64,000 nucleotides of DNA from Cepaea nemoralis (taxonomy: Eukaryota; Mollusca; Gastropoda; Stylommatophora; Helicidae). Location of the stretch: the NCBI GenBank assembly GCA_014155875.1, contig JACEFZ010027035.1, forward strand, positions 122,001-186,000, in the 5' to 3' direction. The position numbers were made by a program, and so were the translations under genes. Shown here piece by piece: positions 60,001 to 64,000 of this stretch (positions are counted from its first letter, which is position 1; every line of letters starts with the position of its first letter). Under the pieces are notes generated by a model. The model was given only the letters and a program-made list of their open reading frames with translations. It was not told the DNA's origin and did not search any database.

Positions 60001-61084
60001 CATTCACTCACGCTCAGATGGCGGCCTCTACAATGCTCAGAGATTGAAGGCTAAGACCAAAATTAGGAGGGTACTGATCAGAGAGTTGCTTTTTGCAGAT
60101 GATGCTGCAGTTACGACCCACTCTGAGGAAGAATTGCAATGTCTACTATCTGCATTCTCCAATGCTTGTTCTGAATTTGGTTTAACAATTAGCAAAAAGA
60201 AGACACAGATTATGTCACAAGGTGCACATGAGGTACCATCAATCTTTATTGACGACGCCGAACTAGAGATAGTAGACCATTTTACATATCTAGGATCAGT
60301 GGTAAATAGCAAATTATCCCTAGATCAGGAAATCAACATCCGGATTGGTAAGGCAGCAACAACAATGAACAGGTTAAGAAAAAGAGTCTGGGAGAACAGG
60401 AAGCTTACTGCCAAAACAAAAGTCCTTGTCTATCAAGCCTGTGTCCTTAGTACTCTTCTCTATGGCAGTGAAACCTGGACAACTTACTCACACCAAGAGA
60501 ACAATTTAAACAGCTTTCATATGCGGTGTTTGCGAAGAATTCTTGGTATTAAGTGGCAAGACAAAATCACAAATACTGAAGTATTGGAAAGATCAGGTTG
60601 TGTGACAGTTTATTCCATGCTCAGTCTTCGTAGACTTAGATGGATAGGACATGTTAGGAGGATGGATGATGGTAGAATACCAAAGGATATCTTTTTTGGT
60701 GAATTACAGATGGGTAAGAGATCTCAGGGTCGGCCTCTACTACGATACAAAGATGTGTGTAAGCGGGACATGATTGATACAGGCATTGATAATGCACATT
60801 GGGAGCAAGTCGCCGCTGAACGTGTTGCATGGAGGGCAAATATCAGAAATGGAATAAAGTCAAAGGAGAAAATTATTGCAGAAAAGTCACACACCAAGCG
60901 TTTGAGACGTAAGATGGTGCATGATGGTGGAAATGACCACGTGTTCACATGCACCCACTGTGAACGGACATTTACAGCGCAAATTGGCCTTATCAGTCAC
61001 ACTCGCTACCGCCATATTTAAAAGTTATTATGCCTTTTTAAAGCACAAACTATCGTCTGTCAAGACGGCAAGGTGCCAATGGAA
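57100..61084 (+). mobile_element. Full-length RTE-C LINE (about 3.98 kb) with 7-bp target duplication
   Basis: The target word tggatca is present at 57093-57099 and 61085-61091. Removing the LINE and one copy restores the hAT transposase reading frame exactly. The element starts tctctctctctccagtcagt, has a 5' UTR of about 700 bp, one long ORF and a 3' UTR of only about 60 bp ending ccaatggaa. A single APE-RT ORF and a very short 3' UTR fit the RTE group. It is the only coding-intact mobile element in the window. Confidence 0.9.
57887..61021 (+). CDS. RTE-C polyprotein: AP endonuclease, reverse transcriptase, C2H2-type finger (1044 codons)
   Basis: The frame is open with no defects from after a TGA at 57803 to 61021. 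The endonuclease motif LRLATWNVRTM begins near 57866, before the first in-frame ATG (57896), so the true start is unclear: GTG at 57887, another non-AUG codon, or initiation by another route. Numbered from 57887, the endonuclease covers about residues 1-225 (LQETRL, LGDFNARVG at 145-153, DTDHSLVVA). RT covers about 440-850 (GKAPGKDGIP, NNYRGISLLC, QCGFRQNRSTTDM, AFIDLTKAFDLV, VKQGCVLAPTLF, FADD at 736-739). The end has CTHCERTFTAQIGLISHTR at 1022-1040, a C-x2-C-x12-H-x4-H finger. It nicks the target and copies its own RNA. All catalytic boxes look intact. Confidence 0.92.
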   Translation: MRTMCPGFSTDLTNIDDVRKTAVIDAELNRLNIDIAGLQETRLAEEGSLRENNYTFFWKGRGQAEKRQHGVGFAVKNSLLGMIEIPAGGNERLLSLRLATSFGFATIITAYAPTLDSSDDVKDLFYEELDSVIKAVPKSDYIYMLGDFNARVGKDSSSWPVCLGKYNIGRMNENGQRLLEHCTSNDLCITNSFFKTKEMHKVTWKHPRSGHWHQLDFIITRRQHLNHISLTRSYHSADCDTDHSLVVARVRLRPKRIYTAKHKSSHMINIINTHDPEKCFQFQQQLEDAFTDTPENCTVNEKWGQIKETLYKTAVGVYGTVDHKRQDWFAANSETLQPLIDKKKKALLRNKERPTRNTLSELRQARKDVQKAARQCANDYWIKLCESIQIASDKGDIRSMYEGIKKACGPVIKRSAPLKTLTGEVITDKKQQMDRWVEHYLELYSSETKLADDALNAIEALPTLDHLDTLPTITEVKCAINELASGKAPGKDGIPIEVIRSGQDTLTIQIHQLIELCWREGQVPQDFKDSSIITLYKNKGDRSDCNNYRGISLLCIVGKVFARIVLRRLQVLGDQVYPESQCGFRQNRSTTDMIFSLRQMQEKCREQNQPLFIAFIDLTKAFDLVSREGLFKALKKIGCPPTLLSIVESFHTGMKGIIKFDGATSEEFEIKSGVKQGCVLAPTLFGIYFSLLLKYAFRDQDGGIYIHSRSDGGLYNAQRLKAKTKIRRVLIRELLFADDAAVTTHSEEELQCLLSAFSNACSEFGLTISKKKTQIMSQGAHEVPSIFIDDAELEIVDHFTYLGSVVNSKLSLDQEINIRIGKAATTMNRLRKRVWENRKLTAKTKVLVYQACVLSTLLYGSETWTTYSHQENNLNSFHMRCLRRILGIKWQDKITNTEVLERSGCVTVYSMLSLRRLRWIGHVRRMDDGRIPKDIFFGELQMGKRSQGRPLLRYKDVCKRDMIDTGIDNAHWEQVAAERVAWRANIRNGIKSKEKIIAEKSHTKRLRRKMVHDGGNDHVFTCTHCERTFTAQIGLISHTRYRHI

Positions 61085-62449
61085 TGGATCAGCTCTAGAT
61101 TCGGTGAGGAAAACATATATTTCTTCCGGAACGTGTTAAAACGAAACAGGACTTTACCACAGCTGAACCACCTCATTGATATGTGATAAGGCTAGTCACC
61201 GAATTCAGAATCATTTTCTTCAAGAAAAGCCTGGAAACATACGGTGATTCAGTGCATGTCCTCGAATGAAGTTCATAGCAGAAACGACTGGTTTAAGTAC
61301 ACAAGAAATATCTAAGTCTTTCCCACAAAGTGCTTGCTGATGTATGAACAGAGTGCACGGAATGTGCAAATCTTCCAACTGAGTCCTGATCTGCCCCACC
61401 AGAGCTTTCCTCATTCCAGTCATGACCCCCCCCCCCCCCCCCCCGCCCCATCAATTGTAACACCTTGAAGCTGATTCCACTGAAGGTTATAGTCTAGCAA
61501 AACATTTTTCACTTCCATGAAAATGTATTTTCCAGTTGAAGTTCCATGCATGCTGAAAACGGATGCCAACTCTTCCGTTATCTGAAAGTACAAATTGACA
61601 CGACGAATGAAAACGTGTAGTTGTGACGTACTCGAGAGATCAGTAGACTCATTCACCACCAGAGAATACCACAACAAGTTCCTAGTTTTCTCGCGTATCT
61701 GTAGCACTATGTTCTCTAAGTTCTTCTGTTCTTCGCACAAGTGAACTTGCCGAAAGGCTGATAGTTCCAAACAAATCGACTTTCTCAGGACACAAGTCAT
61801 TTGCTGCTTTCATCATACACCCATTAATGAACTTACAATCAGTAAACGGTTTTCCTCGTTCTGTCATCTTATGCACTAATTTGTAACTTGTACGAGTGGC
61901 AGATTCATTTTCAGCAAACTTTCTCGTGAAGATATTTCTTTGTGTTTCTAAACCACGTTTCATGGACTCATATTACTCAGAGCGTAACTATCCAGGAAAC
62001 TTTGAATATGTTAATAGATGGTTTGTTTCTTAGTGACGCCGAATATTGTACTCTTTCAAACCGGCAACACTTTCGCTGCATATTACACAACTGGTTTTCT
62101 TGTCCTTTGTTTCCACAAACAAGTACTTTAATCCCCATTCTTCATTGAAACTCGACACTTGGCGTCCACTTTTCTTTTCTTAGTAACCATAATGAACTGT
62201 GAAGTACACGAGGTCTGAAAATGAAAAAAAACAAAAAAAAAAAAACAACAACAACAACAACATTGATTTAGAAACATAATTAAATTCCTATTGAAACACA
62301 AGAAAAGCAGACGACTAGGGATCACTGGTGAAGCTAAGGCTCACCAAAGGTACACATAAAGTACATAGATACCTTTGGTAATAGAATATATCCCATAATA
62401 AGGTTTGCACAATACATAAATAGGGCCGGCCTAAATAAATAGCCTAGAG

Positions 62450-62649
62450 CAGAGTTTTTCAACCGGGGTTCTACGAGTGGCAGCCAAGGATTCTACCAAA
62501 ACAAACCAAAATCGCCTAAACGCAACATTTCTGCCTATCTGGTTTATTACATAAATTAGGACAGACACTTGAATCATCGCATAGAGTTCATTGAGCAACG
62601 TAAAAATTTGCGTAAGGATCTGCTCTAACAGAAAGGTTGAAAAACACTG
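62450..62649. mobile_element. 200-bp hAT-type MITE with perfect 8-bp target duplication
   Basis: The ends are CAGAGTTTTTCAACC and GGTTGAAAAACACTG, terminal inverted repeats with one mismatch. gcctagag flanks both sides (62442-62449 and 62650-62657). There is no coding capacity. Its ends differ from those of the surrounding hAT, so another hAT family must have mobilised it. Confidence 0.9.
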
Positions 62650-62778
62650 GCCTAGAGACCAGCTCGATTAACACCTTGACCGAATAATTCTGTTGAGATG
62701 GGGATAAAAAAAAGTGGCCTGGAGACTAGCTCGATTAACACCTTGACCCGATAATTCTGTTGAGATGGGGATAATATT
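62649..62778. repeat. Two-copy 67-bp tandem duplication
   Basis: ggcctagagaccagctcgat at 62649 and ggcctggagactagctcgat at 62716 each start a nearly identical 60-bp stretch ending gttgagatggggata. The MITE inserted at the left edge of the first copy. Confidence 0.9.
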
Positions 62779-62987
62779 TTCGTAATAACACGAGGCTTCT
62801 ATAGCATTTTATGCTATGTTTGCTACTTTATTTCCTCTATTCTCACTTGTAGTTCACTTACCTATCACTGTCAAACAAAGAAATCCTTATTGCATACCTA
62901 TAAAATGGGTGATTGGCAAAAAGAAGTAAATATTTCTGGAGCATCGGACCTGTGTTGACAGCCGGACGCATCTGGGGGAGGGAACGA

Positions 62988-62989
<2 letters not shown>

Positions 62990-63020
<31 letters not shown>
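62990..63020. repeat. (GT)n microsatellite
   Basis: About 15 GT units in the noncoding 5' part of the hAT element. Confidence 0.9.
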
Positions 63021-63021
<1 letters not shown>

Positions 63022-63429
63022 GCCATAGAAACCATGGTAAAGTCAGAGCAAAGGCAGCGCTACCATGAGCCGAGAAATGACTTGGGAGGGCGCGAAATAA
63101 GCAAACATTACAATAAACAAGAAAGTCTGGTGCAATAAATTGTAACTGAAAATAGTAAATTTAAGACACACAGCATCCAGGAGGTCTCCGCATGAGTGAA
63201 GATCTCCTATTTTTTCAAACATAATATTTACATTTAAATTATATCACATCGTCTGTTGTTCCCTACGTTATATCAAGCAAGTTCGAGTACCGTCCTCAGG
63301 CCGGATGAAATGACGTCGCGGGTCGGATCCGACACGTGGGCCGTAGTTTGTGACCCCTGCCTTACACTTAACTCCACGTTACAATACAACTTCTACGTCT
63401 TGTAATTTTTTTTTTTAAATATCATTTTT

Positions 63430-63665
63430 ACAGGACGTCGATGTCAACACCAGCATTTTACCGCTGTGGTTGATTTCTTAGTAAGATTACGCTCGGTAGT
63501 TTACCATTGCTTTCTGAGCGGCCGGCTAACTTATCCCGCAAGTTACTCACGCGGCGAGAACCACTTCCAGTTCTCGCGTGATGCGTTAACCTATGTTGAT
63601 AAACGGGATTACGGAAAAAGTCGTTTAACTACTCGGCCAGGGAGACCGGCATGTCTCATAATACC
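63430..63665 (-). mobile_element. tRNA-derived SINE with shared central domain
   Basis: The minus-strand head has a good A-box (ctggccgagtagttaaacga, 63645-63626) and a B-box-like gtggttctcgccgcg near 63565. The central domain is near 63485-63515, and the 3' end gacgtcctgtaaaa is near 63437. The head resembles a Leu/Ser-type tRNA. Confidence 0.72.
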
Positions 63666-64000
63666 GTGGAATAATCGATTGATACAGGACAAACACAAAA
63701 TATGCTTTACACATTGTCAATAAAGAAATCACCGATCTATAGTACTAACTTGGCGTGGGCAGACAGAATCACACGTATATTTAGCAACGTTTCTGAAATG
63801 CTTAACCGACCATGTGACGTATGGGACAGTAAAACTATGGTTCACAATTCCCAGTCATGCCCAGTCCAGGGTTTGAATTCAGCCGCTGGGAGATTTTGGA
63901 AGCAGACATATATCGTTGATTTCGATAGTATGAGGCGTCGGCGTTCACAAATCAATAACACACTACTGAAATAATATTATCTAGTAAATTACAAACAGTA
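63666..64000. other. No gene recognised
   Basis: Upstream of the FAM20-like gene and outside the hAT. Nothing coding or repetitive is recognised before the window ends. Confidence 0.35.

Larger units (their letters stand above)
55859..62190 (-). pseudogene. hAT transposase (GTF2IRD2/Charlie-like), interrupted
   Basis: Minus-strand pieces occur in order. The start MVTKKRKVDAK is at 62190. A decayed BED-finger region follows, then SYKLVHKMTERGKPFTDC and LFGTISLSASSLVRR (61963-61740), VVNESTDLSSTSQLHVFIR (about 61660) and an IDGA-type motif broken by a 19-base homopolymer (61426-61444). Next are MTGMRKALVGQI and LEDLHIPCTLFIHQQALCGK (61423-61220), then, across the RTE-C insertion, FLVDITSHMNELNLKLQGK (57060-57000). 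After the RTE-B insertion come LFLNPLDCNLD-type sequence near 56200 and the dimerisation end TTYVCEQTFSKIKYVKS (56040-55980), closing at HKSH. Stops and insertions make it inactive. Confidence 0.85.
55299..63359 (-). mobile_element. Complete hAT transposon (8.06 kb with nested insertions)
   Basis: The left end begins CAGGGGTCACCAAAC and the right end finishes GTTTGTGACCCCTG. These are hAT-type terminal inverted repeats with one base of difference. The flanks are ccatacac (55291-55298) and ccttacac (63360-63367), an 8-bp target duplication with one mismatch, as expected for hAT. The transposase runs on the minus strand. Inside are a SINE (55380-55622), an RTE-B fragment (56345-56877), a full RTE-C (57100-61084) and a MITE (62450-62649). 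Removing these leaves an element of about 3.1 kb. Confidence 0.88.

Overview
The window is repeat-dense invertebrate nuclear DNA. It contains the 5' part of one host gene, and almost everything else is nested mobile elements, satellites and microsatellites. The organism is probably a lophotrochozoan, most likely a mollusc. That inference rests on the abundant RTE-like LINEs, a LINE with a C-terminal RNase H and CPEC motif, and tRNA-derived SINEs with a shared central domain, all of a kind I associate with mollusc genomes. It is not proven from this sequence alone.

Host gene: three minus-strand exons with matching phases (54558-54800, 50162-50370, 4015-4133) encode the start of a type II membrane protein. 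Exons 1 and 3 resemble FAM20A/FAM20C secretory-pathway kinases. Intron 1 is about 4.2 kb and intron 2 about 46 kb. Intron 3 and the kinase core run off the left edge. Nearly all mobile elements sit in these introns.

Layout, left to right. 1-5.2 kb: LINE fragments, a 35/70-bp tandem array split by a LINE fragment, exon 3, and a LINE carrying a (CTT)n array. 5.2-10.3 kb: one RTE LINE inserted into another, then AT repeats and a SINE. 11.9-13.6 kb: a LINE tail and 1 kb of (ACT)n. 14.6-17.4 kb: another RTE copy. 18.1-29.5 kb: an RNase H LINE split by a 7.7-kb Ty3/gypsy element whose integrase precedes its reverse transcriptase. 28.3-42.4 kb: a 7-kb tandem duplication, each unit containing a roughly 4.6-kb imperfect palindrome that has been a target for a SINE and two LINE fragments. 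42.5-43.8 kb: a 46-bp satellite. 44.4-48.2 kb: a composite element with (CTGT)n and (GGA)n tracts. 49-53.4 kb: RTE fragments and exon 2. 54.1-54.8 kb: SINEs and exon 1. 55.3-63.4 kb: a complete hAT transposon with an 8-bp target duplication, carrying two LINEs, a SINE and a hAT MITE. One of those LINEs is full length with an intact ORF and a perfect 7-bp target duplication.

The only sequences that look functional are the FAM20-like exons and the intact RTE ORF at 57.9-61.0 kb. The nesting gives relative ages: the palindrome, the RNase H LINE and the hAT are older hosts; the SINEs, RTE copies and gypsy element came later; the 7-kb duplication and the intact RTE look youngest.
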